Part shown: positions 16,738-25,397 of the stretch, piece by piece | How positions within the stretch are numbered: the first letter of the stretch is position 1 | How the letters are laid out: every line of letters starts with the position of its first letter | Source: Roseburia sp. 1XD42-34 | GTDB taxonomy: Bacteria > Bacillota > Bacilli > Bacillales > Amphibacillaceae | DNA length: 46,635 nt | NCBI RefSeq assembly: GCF_009917385.1 | Contig: NZ_QWLJ01000039.1 | Location: 1 to 46,635 of the forward strand | Reading direction: 5' to 3' | The notes under the pieces: generated by a model | What the model was told of the DNA's origin: nothing | What the model saw: only the letters and a program-made list of their open reading frames with translations | Database searches by the model: none | Position numbers and translations under genes: made by a program

Positions 16738-18405
16738 TTACATCTGTTCCGGAGCATGCACGCCGATGAGACGTAGTGCATTGCTAATCGTTATTTTAAC
16801 AGCTTCCAATAGTGCCAAACGAGCTTTCGTTAAAGCTAATTGTGTTTCATCCAACACTTTTTCAGCATTATAGAAGCTGTGTAATGCAGAAGCTAAGTCA
16901 AAGGCATACTGGGTTATTTTATGCGGTATTCGTTTCTCTGCAGCGTCTAACACCAGTTGTGGAAACTCTCCTATTATCTTTAATAATTCAACCTCACTAC
17001 TGTGTTGTAACAAGAACGCATCATAATCTTCATAGGAATAGCCTTCAGCTTGCGCTTTCTTTAACAGTGTACAAATTCTTGCATGTGCATACTGTACATA
17101 ATAAACAGGATTTTCGTTCGATTGCGAACGGGCAAGATTGATGTCAAAATCCAAATGAGAATCACAGGAACGTGTATTCATCATATAACGCATCGCATCA
17201 ACACCAACTTCTTCCATTAACTGTCGAAGCGTTAGTGCTTTGCCTCTCCGCTTACTCATTTTCACTCTTTCACCGTCTTCAAATAAGTTAACCATTTGGA
17301 TAATGGCTGTTTCTAACTTGTTTTTTGAATAACCTAATGCTTGAATAGCTGCTTCCATCCTTGGAACATACCCGTGATGATCAGCTCCCCAAACATTAAT
17401 CAGCTTATCGAAGCCCCGTTCTAATTTATCATTATGATACGCGATGTCAGAGGCTAAATACGTATAACTTCCATCTGACTTAATGACAACCCGGTCTTTA
17501 TCATCCCCATATTTTGTTGTCCGAAACCATGTTGCGCCATCTTTTTGATATACATTACCAGTCTGACGCATTTTATCCAAAGCTTGGTCAACTTTCCCCT
17601 CTTTATATAATGACAATTCCGAAAACCAATGATCAAATGCAACCCGAAATCGTTTTAAATCTTCTTCAATCTTTTTCAATTCATATTCTAGTCCATATTG
17701 GCGGAAATAGGCTAAACGTTCGTCCTTTGATTTATGAACCCACGTATCGCCTTCTTCTGCAGCCAATTTTTCTCCAATGTGAATAATATCCTGCCCATGA
17801 TATCCATCTTCAGGCACCTCCGCATTTAATCCCAGTGACTGCATATAACGCGCTTCCACAGAGAGGGCTAAATTATGAATTTGATTACCAGCATCATTAA
17901 TATAATACTCCCGCTCTACTTCATAGCCAGCTGCTTTTAATACATTACAGAGCGCATCCCCATAACTCGCACCACGGGCATGTCCTAAATGTAGATCCCC
18001 GGTTGGATTAGCTGAAACAAACTCTACCTGAATCCGCATATTTTTTTCGGAATGTTTCCCATAGTCTTCACCCGCTTGTAAAACATGGGGAAGCAATGGA
18101 GTTAAATAATTATTGTCCATAAAGATATTGATAAATCCAGGTCCGGCAATCTCCAGTTTACTTATATGTGTACCTTTTAAATTTAATTGATCTATAATAA
18201 CCTGAGCTATTTCTCTTGGAGGCTGTTTTGCTACTTTTGTCAGCTTCATAGCAATATTTGTAGCATAATCTCCGTGCTGATCATTATTCGGTTTTTCTAA
18301 CATAATTGGTGGGATATTAGATTCTTCTTCCACTAATTCAGCTCGTAAAATAGATTCACGTACCGCTTTTTTTACCGTAGCTTCTGTCTCTTGTATCATG
18401 TTCAT
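16738..18405 (-). CDS. argS: Arginyl-tRNA synthetase
   Basis: Charges tRNA-Arg. It has 555 residues, the length of the Bacillus enzyme. Class I signatures: HLGHARGA at residues 139-146 (HIGH motif) and VKMSKRRG near 375 (KMSKS motif). The N-terminal Add-1 domain covers ~1-115 and the C-terminal DALR anticodon-binding domain ~435-555 (YVQYAHARICTLL at its start). ATG follows AAGGAGGACGACATCA. It stands directly upstream of, and parallel to, the arginine deiminase operon but has its own terminator. No T-box leader was found upstream. Whether this is the only argS of the genome cannot be told. Confidence 0.95.
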   Translation of the reverse strand: MNMIQETEATVKKAVRESILRAELVEEESNIPPIMLEKPNNDQHGDYATNIAMKLTKVAKQPPREIAQVIIDQLNLKGTHISKLEIAGPGFINIFMDNNYLTPLLPHVLQAGEDYGKHSEKNMRIQVEFVSANPTGDLHLGHARGASYGDALCNVLKAAGYEVEREYYINDAGNQIHNLALSVEARYMQSLGLNAEVPEDGYHGQDIIHIGEKLAAEEGDTWVHKSKDERLAYFRQYGLEYELKKIEEDLKRFRVAFDHWFSELSLYKEGKVDQALDKMRQTGNVYQKDGATWFRTTKYGDDKDRVVIKSDGSYTYLASDIAYHNDKLERGFDKLINVWGADHHGYVPRMEAAIQALGYSKNKLETAIIQMVNLFEDGERVKMSKRRGKALTLRQLMEEVGVDAMRYMMNTRSCDSHLDFDINLARSQSNENPVYYVQYAHARICTLLKKAQAEGYSYEDYDAFLLQHSSEVELLKIIGEFPQLVLDAAEKRIPHKITQYAFDLASALHSFYNAEKVLDETQLALTKARLALLEAVKITISNALRLIGVHAPEQM

Positions 18406-18500
18406 TGATGTCGTCCTCCTTGTGAATTTTAACCCCTCTGTAACCTATATTAATTCATAAATAAACAATAACAAGAAGCAAAAAATGGAATAGCTTCTTT

Positions 18501-18605
18501 ATAAAGTAAAACTTCATTCAGTAGGAGTTTTCTTCCATCTCCTACTGAATGTTCATACCTAGAAGAGTATGACCTAAAGGCCCTTAAACGAAGCGGGCAT
18601 TTAGG
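18501..18605 (+). repeat. Stem-loop repeat, copy B (best-preserved)
   Basis: Begins ATAAAGTAAAACTTCATTCA. A perfect 13-bp stem CATTCAGTAGGAG (18515-18527) / CTCCTACTGAATG (18539-18551) is followed by a second hairpin CCTAAAGGCCC (18573-18583) / GGGCATTTAGG (18595-18605), 10 of 11 paired. Other copies at 5200, 21542 and 23197 share the first stem and the ATGACCTAAAG tail. It lies upstream of argS and head-on to it. Confidence 0.7.
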
Positions 18606-18614
18606 TGTCGTTTT

Positions 18615-18714
18615 CTCCCACTTGTGTGTCAACTCAAAGTTTCGAAGTGGGAGTCTTACGGCACCTTACATGCGGGATAAAAGATGATGCACCGTATCTT
18701 CCGGGTGCTTTTTT
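18615..18714 (+). repeat. Further hairpins adjoining repeat copy B
   Basis: Perfect 9-bp stem CTCCCACTT (18615-18623) / AAGTGGGAG (18645-18653), then a terminator-like hairpin GCACC (18689-18693) / GGTGC (18704-18708) followed by six T (18709-18714). No plus-strand gene lies in front, so this is not an obvious gene terminator. A lone end of an IS200/IS605-type element is one possible source; not shown. Confidence 0.4.
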
Positions 18715-18923
18715 CACGGATAAGCACTATATATCCATTTTCGCCAATTTTAGAATAAATATATACGTACTTTTAGCACACTATAAAATGTTGATTAATC
18801 TTCCCTTCTGCCCACGTTTGAGCTGTACATAATGTTATTTGTATTTTCATTAGAGGTAAACAACCAGAATAACTTAAGAAACATGATATATCATCATGTT
18901 TTTTCTATCCAACTATGATAAAA

Positions 18924-18952
18924 TTGACAATCCTTAAATAAGAGCGTTATAT
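18924..18952 (+). promoter_or_regulatory. Sigma-A promoter of the glycerate operon
   Basis: Consensus -35 TTGACA (18924-18929), 17-base spacer, -10 TTATAT (18947-18952), about 63 bases before the start of the CdaR-type regulator gene. Nearly ideal spacing and -35. Confidence 0.75.
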
Positions 18953-19015
18953 AAGAATGAGATAGTATTTCTTTATTTTCATACTTACGAAACACTTACA
19001 TAGAAGGAGATTCCA

Positions 19016-20152
19016 ATGTTAACAGAGCAACTTGCCTCAGAGATTGTGAAGAGAACGATGTCGATACTAGATTTAAATGTTAATGTAATGGATAGAACAG
19101 GAACCATTCTTGCTTCAGGAGATCCCAATCGGATTGGGCAACTTCACCACGGTGCTAGTAAAGCAATTGCACACAAAATGACCGTAGAGATTCATTCTTA
19201 CGAAGAAAATTGGCGAGGAAAAGCAAAACCAGGAATTAATTTACCAATTCGGTTTCATGATGATATTGTTGGAGTTATTGGTATTACTGGAGAACCTGAA
19301 AAAATCAGGGGATTTTCCAAATTAGTTCAAATGGGTGCCGAACTAACATTGGAGCAAGCATTTTTGACAAGAGAAATAGATCGAAACGCCAGGATGCGAG
19401 ATGATGTTATATCCCATTTACTACTAGGTTCAGATAAAGAACAAGCTTACATATTAGACAGGGCGCGGTCGCTAAAGATTAACACAGATGAAACATTTGC
19501 TGTTATCCTCCTTTCTTTACCGTACCATACATCCAACTTGCAATCTGTGAAACAAATCGAAACGTGGGCGAATACATTAGTTACAGCAGAAGATGAAATC
19601 GTTCGGTTGTATACAAATCAATTTGTTATCTTAAAAAAGCGGCAAAAGCCTTATTTAGATACGGATGATAAAGTAAAGAATTTGCTAGAACATAAACTAT
19701 CCCTAGCACCCATTTCAAATATAACCGTCGCATTAGGTCCCTTTTCAAGTGGATTCCTTGGTTGGAGACAATCCTTTCAAACAGCGGAAATTGTTAGAGA
19801 TACCGCAAAAACATTATATCCAGAAGGTGGTGTTTGGAATCAAGACACTTTAGGAATATCTATTCTATGTTATCGTTTTTTACATGCAGCAAAAGAAGAA
19901 ACGAGTGAAATAAGTGCCACATATCAAAAGTTAGTCGCCGCTAATGATGGTAGAACGTTAGACGAAACATTCACGACATATGTTAAAGCAAATGGAGAAA
20001 TGACCAAAACCGCAAATAAGTTATTTATTCATCGGAATACATTAGCATATAGGCTGAATAAAATTTACGAAATCACTGGAAAAAACCCAAAGAACCTACA
20101 AGATCTGATCGAGTTAAAAATTGGAGAGATCCTCTTCAAACTATCAACATAG
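19016..20152 (+). CDS. CdaR-family sugar-diacid/glycerate regulator
   Basis: Transcription factor of the CdaR/PucR superfamily. It has 378 residues: N-terminal sugar-diacid recognition domain (~1-135, including VNVMDRTGTILASGDPNRIG), a GGDEF-like middle part, and a C-terminal HTH_30 domain (~315-375, with NGEMTKTANKLFIHRNTLAY). The ribosome binding site is AGAAGGAGATTCC. It is the first gene of a plus-strand group with a GntP permease and glycerate kinase, the same set as in known CdaR systems for glycerate and related acids, so it is probably their activator. Confidence 0.9.
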   Translation: MLTEQLASEIVKRTMSILDLNVNVMDRTGTILASGDPNRIGQLHHGASKAIAHKMTVEIHSYEENWRGKAKPGINLPIRFHDDIVGVIGITGEPEKIRGFSKLVQMGAELTLEQAFLTREIDRNARMRDDVISHLLLGSDKEQAYILDRARSLKINTDETFAVILLSLPYHTSNLQSVKQIETWANTLVTAEDEIVRLYTNQFVILKKRQKPYLDTDDKVKNLLEHKLSLAPISNITVALGPFSSGFLGWRQSFQTAEIVRDTAKTLYPEGGVWNQDTLGISILCYRFLHAAKEETSEISATYQKLVAANDGRTLDETFTTYVKANGEMTKTANKLFIHRNTLAYRLNKIYEITGKNPKNLQDLIELKIGEILFKLST

Positions 20153-20272
20153 TGCATCTGCATAAAACATAGAATTGGAAGCACTTTCTTTATATTCATT
20201 TGCACAATGACCTAGCATGTATCGTGCACGTACAATAGGTGTATAACAGCATCATGTTAAGGAGGAAAACAG

Positions 20273-21541
20273 ATGGATATTGAAGTAAGTGCATTAGGAG
20301 CAATTATCGGTTTACTCTTAGCTATTTTCTTAATTTTAAAGAAAGTACCGCCTGCCTATGGTCTAATTGCCGGTGCAATTGTAGGAGGTCTCATTGGAGG
20401 GGCGAGCTTAGTAGATACAGTAAGTTTAATGATAGGCGGGGCTCAAAATATTATGCCTGCCGTATTAAGAATTTTAGCTGCTGGTGTATTAGCGGGCGTG
20501 CTCATCGAATCAGGAGCAGCATCTAAGTTAGCACAAACCATTGTTTATAAATTTGGCCATACCAAAGCCTTACTTGCTCTAGCTATTGCTACGATGCTTT
20601 TAACAGCAGTAGGTGTGTTTGTAGATGTAGCGGTTATTACTGTAGCACCGATCGCCTTAGTGATAGCTTCAGAAGCAAAGCTTTCCAGATTTGCAATTTT
20701 AATAGCAATGATTGGTGGAGGTAAAGCGGGTAATATCATGTCCCCTAATCCTAATACAATTGCTGTTTCTGAAGCATTTGATGTATCCTTAACCTCCGTC
20801 ATGGCAGCAGGGGTTATCCCAGCATTTTTTGGACTTACAGTAACCTATCTCATAGCAAAAAGAGTCTCTAAAAAAGGGACTGCTATTCAAGCAAGTGAAA
20901 TTGAGCAATCCAATTTTGGAGCCTTGCCTTCCATATATACCGCTGCCCTAGCTCCAATTGTTGCCATTCTATTGCTGGTATTACGTCCGTTATTCAATAT
21001 TAACGTAGATCCCATGATCGCATTACCAGTAGGTGGTTTAGTTGGAGTTATAGCAATGGGAAAATGGCGTAGCACAAATGCGTATATAAAAAGCGGATTA
21101 GCAAAAATGGCACCGGTTGCAATTTTGCTAATTGGGACGGGTGCAGTAGCTGGAATCATTACTAACTCAGAATTAGATACGGTTCTAGTTGGCGTGTTGG
21201 AAAACCTAGGTTTACCCGCATTTGCTTTAGCTCCGATCTCAGGAATGTTTATGTCAGCAGCTACAGCTTCGACAACAGCTGGATCTGCGGTTGCCAGTAG
21301 TGTCTTTGAAAGCACGATTCTAGAGTCTGGGGTCGCTGGTTTAGCTGGTGCAGCCATGATTCATGCTGGTGCTACCGTACTAGACCACATGCCGCACGGT
21401 AGTTTCTTTCATGCAACTGCAGGTAGTGTTGGGATGCAAATTCAAGAGCGTTTGAAACTAATTCCATATGAATCATTAGTTGGCATAACATTGGCGGCAG
21501 TTTCCACAATGATTTATGGTATCTTTCAATGGTTTTTATAA
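20273..21541 (+). CDS. GntP-family permease, probably for glycerate
   Basis: Proton-coupled organic-acid importer of the gluconate permease family. It has 422 residues and about 12 membrane segments. Family features: GGAQNIMPAVLRILAAGVLA (~61-80), GGGKAGNIMSPNPNTIAVSE (~148-167) and DHMPHGSFFHATAGSV (~370-385). ATG follows AAGGAGGAAAACAG. Gluconate is the textbook substrate, but the glycerate kinase next door and the absence of a gluconate kinase favour glycerate. Confidence 0.88.
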   Translation: MDIEVSALGAIIGLLLAIFLILKKVPPAYGLIAGAIVGGLIGGASLVDTVSLMIGGAQNIMPAVLRILAAGVLAGVLIESGAASKLAQTIVYKFGHTKALLALAIATMLLTAVGVFVDVAVITVAPIALVIASEAKLSRFAILIAMIGGGKAGNIMSPNPNTIAVSEAFDVSLTSVMAAGVIPAFFGLTVTYLIAKRVSKKGTAIQASEIEQSNFGALPSIYTAALAPIVAILLLVLRPLFNINVDPMIALPVGGLVGVIAMGKWRSTNAYIKSGLAKMAPVAILLIGTGAVAGIITNSELDTVLVGVLENLGLPAFALAPISGMFMSAATASTTAGSAVASSVFESTILESGVAGLAGAAMIHAGATVLDHMPHGSFFHATAGSVGMQIQERLKLIPYESLVGITLAAVSTMIYGIFQWFL

Positions 21542-21612
21542 AGTGAGCTTTTAACCGTGGGGCTTTCTTTTATCCCCCTGATTGTTAGTAATGCAAAAGA
21601 ATGACCTAAAAA
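21542..21612 (+). repeat. Stem-loop repeat, copy C (eroded)
   Basis: Directly after the GntP stop: GTGGGG ... ATCCCCCTGATTGTTAGTA ... AATGACCTAAA. The left arm has decayed but the GGGG (21559-21562) / CCCC (21574-21577) core and the TGATTGTTAG and ATGACCTAAA tails match the other copies. It may act as a transcription terminator or attenuator inside the operon. Confidence 0.55.
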
Positions 21613-21756
21613 ACCTCTGGACCGAAACAGAAATTTGGCTGCCGTTTATTATTCTATAAATTCTGGAGCATTAGGCTGTCTCAAGGGTTTTCTACGGCAT
21701 CTTCATTCAAATCAACAGCAACTAGATGATTCTTTAAAGAGGGAAAGGAAGGAAGA

Positions 21757-22899
21757 ATGATGGCTAAACCAAAAATTGTCATAGCGCCGGATTCATTTAA
21801 AGAAAGCATGACAGCAAAACAGGCTGCTAATGCTATTGAACGTGGAATTCGCTCCGCTTACGGTGAAGCTTTGGAGATAGATATTATTCCAATGGCAGAT
21901 GGTGGCGAGGGTACCACCCAATCATTAGCAGATGGATTGCAAGGGACTCTGTATGAAAAAAAGGTCACTGGACCATTGGGTGAAAAAGTAACTGCAACTT
22001 ATGCCATTTCTGGTGACGGATCAACTGCCATCATAGAAATGGCAGAAGCATCTGGTCTTCACCTTGTTCCAAAAGAGAAGCGAAATCCATTCTTAACCAC
22101 TACATTTGGTACCGGAGAGTTAATTAAAGCAGCTTTAGATAAAAATGTGTCTAAAATAATCCTAGGGATCGGTGGTAGTGCCACAAACGATGGTGGCGCA
22201 GGAATGATCGAAGCACTTGGCGGTGTCCTATATAACACTGAAAATAATCTTCTAAATCGGGGTGGTGGAGCATTAATCGAGTTAGCGGAAATAGAACTAT
22301 CCCATTTAGATCCACGTTTAAAATCTGTAGAAGTAGAGGTAGCCTGTGATGTCGATAACCCACTCTTAGGTCCTAATGGAGCTAGCGCCGTTTATGGACC
22401 ACAAAAAGGAGCAACAGAGGAAATGATTATTCCATTAGATGACGCATTACGACATTTTCATGAGGTCATTTCAAAAGCTACAAACAAGGACGTAAAGGAT
22501 ATTCCTGGTTCTGGAGCTGCAGGCGGTCTGGGCGCAGGGTTATTAGCAGTGCTTGGTGCCAAATTAACGCCAGGTATTGATATTGTACTAAAAGAAACAG
22601 ATTTTTCTAATCGTGTCAAAAATGCTGATCTAGTAATAACTGGAGAAGGTAGGATAGATAGCCAAACGATCTACGGCAAAACACCCATTGGCGTAGCAAA
22701 AGCTGCTAAGCAAAACGGTGTATCAAAGGTAATTGCCCTTTGCGGCACGCTAGGAAAAGGATACGAAGCGGTATTTGAACACGGTATCGATGCAACATTT
22801 AGCATTACCCCTGGACCGTGCCAACTGGAAAAAGCAATCATAAATGGGGAAAAATACCTAGAAGGAGTAGCACGGAATGTAGCCAGTGTTTATCGTTAG
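21757..22899 (+). CDS. glxK: Glycerate kinase (GarK/GlxK family)
   Basis: Phosphorylates glycerate with ATP, feeding lower glycolysis. It has 380 residues. The family start IVIAPDSFKESMTAKQAANA (~6-25) is followed by PMADGGEGTTQSLADG (~46-61), ILGIGGSATNDGGAGMIEAL (~132-151), and in the second half GSGAAGGLGAGLLAVLGA (~247-264) and ITGEGRIDSQT (~293-303). Two ATG codons lie in tandem; a GGAAGGAAG ribosome binding site serves them. Whether the product is 2- or 3-phosphoglycerate cannot be read here; this family mostly makes the 2-phosphate. Last gene of the glycerate operon. Confidence 0.93.
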   Translation: MMAKPKIVIAPDSFKESMTAKQAANAIERGIRSAYGEALEIDIIPMADGGEGTTQSLADGLQGTLYEKKVTGPLGEKVTATYAISGDGSTAIIEMAEASGLHLVPKEKRNPFLTTTFGTGELIKAALDKNVSKIILGIGGSATNDGGAGMIEALGGVLYNTENNLLNRGGGALIELAEIELSHLDPRLKSVEVEVACDVDNPLLGPNGASAVYGPQKGATEEMIIPLDDALRHFHEVISKATNKDVKDIPGSGAAGGLGAGLLAVLGAKLTPGIDIVLKETDFSNRVKNADLVITGEGRIDSQTIYGKTPIGVAKAAKQNGVSKVIALCGTLGKGYEAVFEHGIDATFSITPGPCQLEKAIINGEKYLEGVARNVASVYR

Positions 22900-22995
22900 T
22901 TGGCTTTCGCCGAATAGTGTAGTTTTAAATGTGTAAACTTATAGATTATGTGGTTTTGAGCTAAAGTGACTTCTATTTGCATTGGCTTTGAAAAT

Positions 22996-23027
22996 GAGAG
23001 AGGAGATAGCTCTTTATCTTTTCTCTC
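22996..23027 (+). terminator. Hairpin between convergent glxK and cupin genes
   Basis: GAGAGAGGAGATA (22996-23008) pairs with TATCTTTTCTCTC (23015-23027): 13 bp counting two G-U pairs, loop GCTCTT. An outer GAAAAT/ATTTTC pair frames it. It lies between two converging operons; probable terminator, perhaps for both. Confidence 0.5.
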
Positions 23028-23196
23028 TTGCCTATTTTCATTGGAAAATTCATATCTAACCGCACAATAAGTACTTTTAATTTAATCCATTTTGAAGCAT
23101 TGGTTCATTTATCCACAGTATCCTTTCTAAAAAACTTTGGATCTTTATTTATATAGCATGTATTAAGAATTATTTTTAATCACATAACCCCTATTA

Positions 23197-23270
23197 ATAA
23201 AGCGAATTTTCAATCAGCGGGGGTTCATTCATCCCCACTGATTGTTAGCAACTCAAGACGGTGACTTAAA
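23197..23270 (+). repeat. Stem-loop repeat, copy D
   Basis: ATAAAGCGAATTTTCAATCA, stem CAATCAG..GGGG (from 23211) / CCCC.CTGATTG (to 23244), then TTAGCAACTCAAGACGGTGA and CTTAAAGACC. Same family as copies at 5200, 18501 and 21542. Located just past the end of the minus-strand cupin gene. Confidence 0.65.
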
Positions 23271-23325
23271 GACCAAGTGCTACTGTTTTCGGCTTAGACT
23301 TGTTGCAGTCTAGATTTATCTAAAA

Positions 23326-23643
23326 TCATTTTTCCTTTACTAATACCCAAACAATTTCACACGTTTCTTTACTTGTGTTTATAGCCCAATGCTTTTCTCC
23401 TGCTGGAATAAATGTCGCATCATTCGCTCTAACTTCAAACCGCGCTCCACCACTTTCGCCTTGCAATTCACCTTTTAAAATAATAGAATATTCATTTTCT
23501 AAATGACGAGATACTCCTGTATTAGGAACTCGCTCTCCAGGTGGAATTGTGACTGTTCCAAAAGACATATTAGTTGCCTCTGAACTAGTTTCAAATAGCG
23601 TATTCAACCCTTTGTAAAGAAAGGCTTGTCGCTTGATATCCAT
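23326..23643 (-). CDS. Small cupin protein linked to hydantoinase
   Basis: 105-residue single cupin domain. First motif region is PNTGVSRHLENEYSIILKGE (~40-59), with His and Glu in ligand-like places; the second is NDATFIPAGEKHWAINTS (~74-91), with the conserved P-G-H. No enzyme activity can be assigned. It follows hyuB by 20 bases behind a good GAGGAG site, so it is in the same transcript. It could help handle or sense the hydantoinase substrate. Confidence 0.8.
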   Translation of the reverse strand: MDIKRQAFLYKGLNTLFETSSEATNMSFGTVTIPPGERVPNTGVSRHLENEYSIILKGELQGESGGARFEVRANDATFIPAGEKHWAINTSKETCEIVWVLVKEK

Positions 23644-23663
23644 ATAATTTACTCCTCTATATC

Positions 23664-25397
23664 CTAGCTTCGTATGTCTAGCTCTTTATAATGAAATGTT
23701 ATTGGATCTACTTCCACTCCAAATAAAGTTTTTGCTTCTTCAACCGTATAATATTCATTTTTCACGTCTTTAGCTACCTGCTTAGCGGGACGATCTAACG
23801 GATTTCCATATCCTCCACCAGTAGCTGTCATTAATTTAAGAACATCATTTTTCTTTAGCTCATACCGTGAATAAACCCCATAAGGACCATCTATTTCTCC
23901 AGTTGCTTTATGAATGTAAAATTCATTTACGGAACCTTCCGTTCCCCCATTTATGCCCCATAGTCGATATTTGTTACGACCATAAGTAATCGTAGCTTCT
24001 TGCCCATCAGTTAAAGCTCGATAAGATCGGATAACCCCTTTTCCGCCAATGTATTCACCAGCACCTGTTCCATCCCTACGCAAGCTATATTCATCCAGCA
24101 TTACACCATACCGTGTTTCGGCAACTTCAACAGGTACATTATAGGTTTCCCCATCTAGGATACAAAATTGACCGCTGGCTCCATCTTGCCCATCAGCACC
24201 GCCCCATCCGCCTACAGACGGTTCTACAATTAAAAACGGTTCATGTGTATCTTGATGCTTACCTGACAACGTAACAGAGCAAACAGATAGTAAATGTGCT
24301 GCCGCCAATCTATGTGGAATATATGGAGCCAACGCCTTCCAGATTAAATCTGTACAACCTAGCATCGTTTCAAAATAATTCGATGTAGGTGCAGGACGTT
24401 GTGCTGACATAATCGACCCATCATCAACAACTATCTTTAAAGGGCGAAACACACCATCGTTTACATCTTGATCGGGATTTGTAATTGCCAAAAAAATCGT
24501 TCTTACAGCAGATGCAAGTCCAGTAAAGGAACAATTAACAGGACCAGGAACCTGTGGGCTACTCCCGCGAAAGTCACATATAAAATTCTTCTCTGTTATC
24601 GTAACTTCCACTTTTATTGGAAAAGGTCCATTTCCAATGCCATCCGTTTCCACAAAACCTTCTGCCGAAAAAGTTCCTTTTGGTAATTTTGCAAGCTCCT
24701 GTCTTGAGATAATTTCCCCGTGATTTAAGTGACTGTCGATAGCAGCAAGGATAACTTCCTTCCCATACTTTTCACATATTTCCTTTACACGTCTTTCCCC
24801 TGTTTTGAGTGCTGCAACTTGTGCCCACATGTCACCTAATGACAAATCTGGAAAACGAACATTGGCACGGATAATCTCCACTAACCCTTCATTCAACACG
24901 CCTCCGTCAAATAACTTAACAGATGGAAATTGCAATCCTTCTTGAAAGATATCTCGAGAATCATTCGTAAACGATCCAGGATCTTTTCCTCCAACCTCCG
25001 TCCAGTGGGCTTTATTCGCTGAGAAGGCAATGATCTCTTCTTCATAAAAAATCGGCATGACGAGACCGACATCTGATAAATGGGAGCCACCACCTCCATA
25101 AGGGTCATTTACAATAATGATATCTCCGGGCTTTAATTTATTTTCATTCGCATATTTCTCTAATGACTGCTTTACCATAAAGGAAAGCATTCCAATAAAT
25201 CCAGTCACACCATTCCCTTGTGTAAGCAATTGCCCTTTTGAATCAGTTAGTCCACTAGCATAATCCAGCACTTCATAGATGATAGGACTCATGGATGTTT
25301 TCGCTAATGCGATGAACATTTCATCACCTATAGCTAACAATGAGTCTTTTACTATTTCTAATGTAAACGGATCAACTTTTGTTTCCTGGATCGCCAT
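23664..25397 (-). CDS. hyuB: HyuB-family ATP-dependent hydantoinase/oxoprolinase subunit B
   Basis: Partner of HyuA in ATP-dependent opening of a cyclic amide; the family includes N-methylhydantoinase, 5-oxoprolinase and relatives. It has 577 residues, full length. Family blocks: DPFTLEIVKDSLLAIGDEMF (~8-27), GDIIIVNDPYGGGGSHLSDV (~91-110), QVPGPVNCSF (~284) and TGGGYGNPLDRPAKQVAKDV (~534-553). Its ATG overlaps the hyuA stop (TAATG), so translation is coupled. The substrate is not determined by sequence; hydantoin-like ureides are favoured by the neighbouring gene cluster. Confidence 0.92.
   Translation of the reverse strand: MAIQETKVDPFTLEIVKDSLLAIGDEMFIALAKTSMSPIIYEVLDYASGLTDSKGQLLTQGNGVTGFIGMLSFMVKQSLEKYANENKLKPGDIIIVNDPYGGGGSHLSDVGLVMPIFYEEEIIAFSANKAHWTEVGGKDPGSFTNDSRDIFQEGLQFPSVKLFDGGVLNEGLVEIIRANVRFPDLSLGDMWAQVAALKTGERRVKEICEKYGKEVILAAIDSHLNHGEIISRQELAKLPKGTFSAEGFVETDGIGNGPFPIKVEVTITEKNFICDFRGSSPQVPGPVNCSFTGLASAVRTIFLAITNPDQDVNDGVFRPLKIVVDDGSIMSAQRPAPTSNYFETMLGCTDLIWKALAPYIPHRLAAAHLLSVCSVTLSGKHQDTHEPFLIVEPSVGGWGGADGQDGASGQFCILDGETYNVPVEVAETRYGVMLDEYSLRRDGTGAGEYIGGKGVIRSYRALTDGQEATITYGRNKYRLWGINGGTEGSVNEFYIHKATGEIDGPYGVYSRYELKKNDVLKLMTATGGGYGNPLDRPAKQVAKDVKNEYYTVEEAKTLFGVEVDPITFHYKELDIRS

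Noticed and set aside
18406..18605. T-box leader for argS
   Set aside because: No specifier loop, T-box sequence or antiterminator pattern is visible; the hairpins belong to repeat copy B, which also lies elsewhere next to unrelated genes.
18450..18832. Short open frames on both strands between argS and the CdaR-type regulator gene
   Set aside because: They run through the hairpin repeats and have no protein-like pattern or ribosome binding sites.
5200..23270. Stem-loop repeats as a CRISPR array
   Set aside because: Copies are kilobases apart, diverged and not separated by regular spacers; no cas genes are present.
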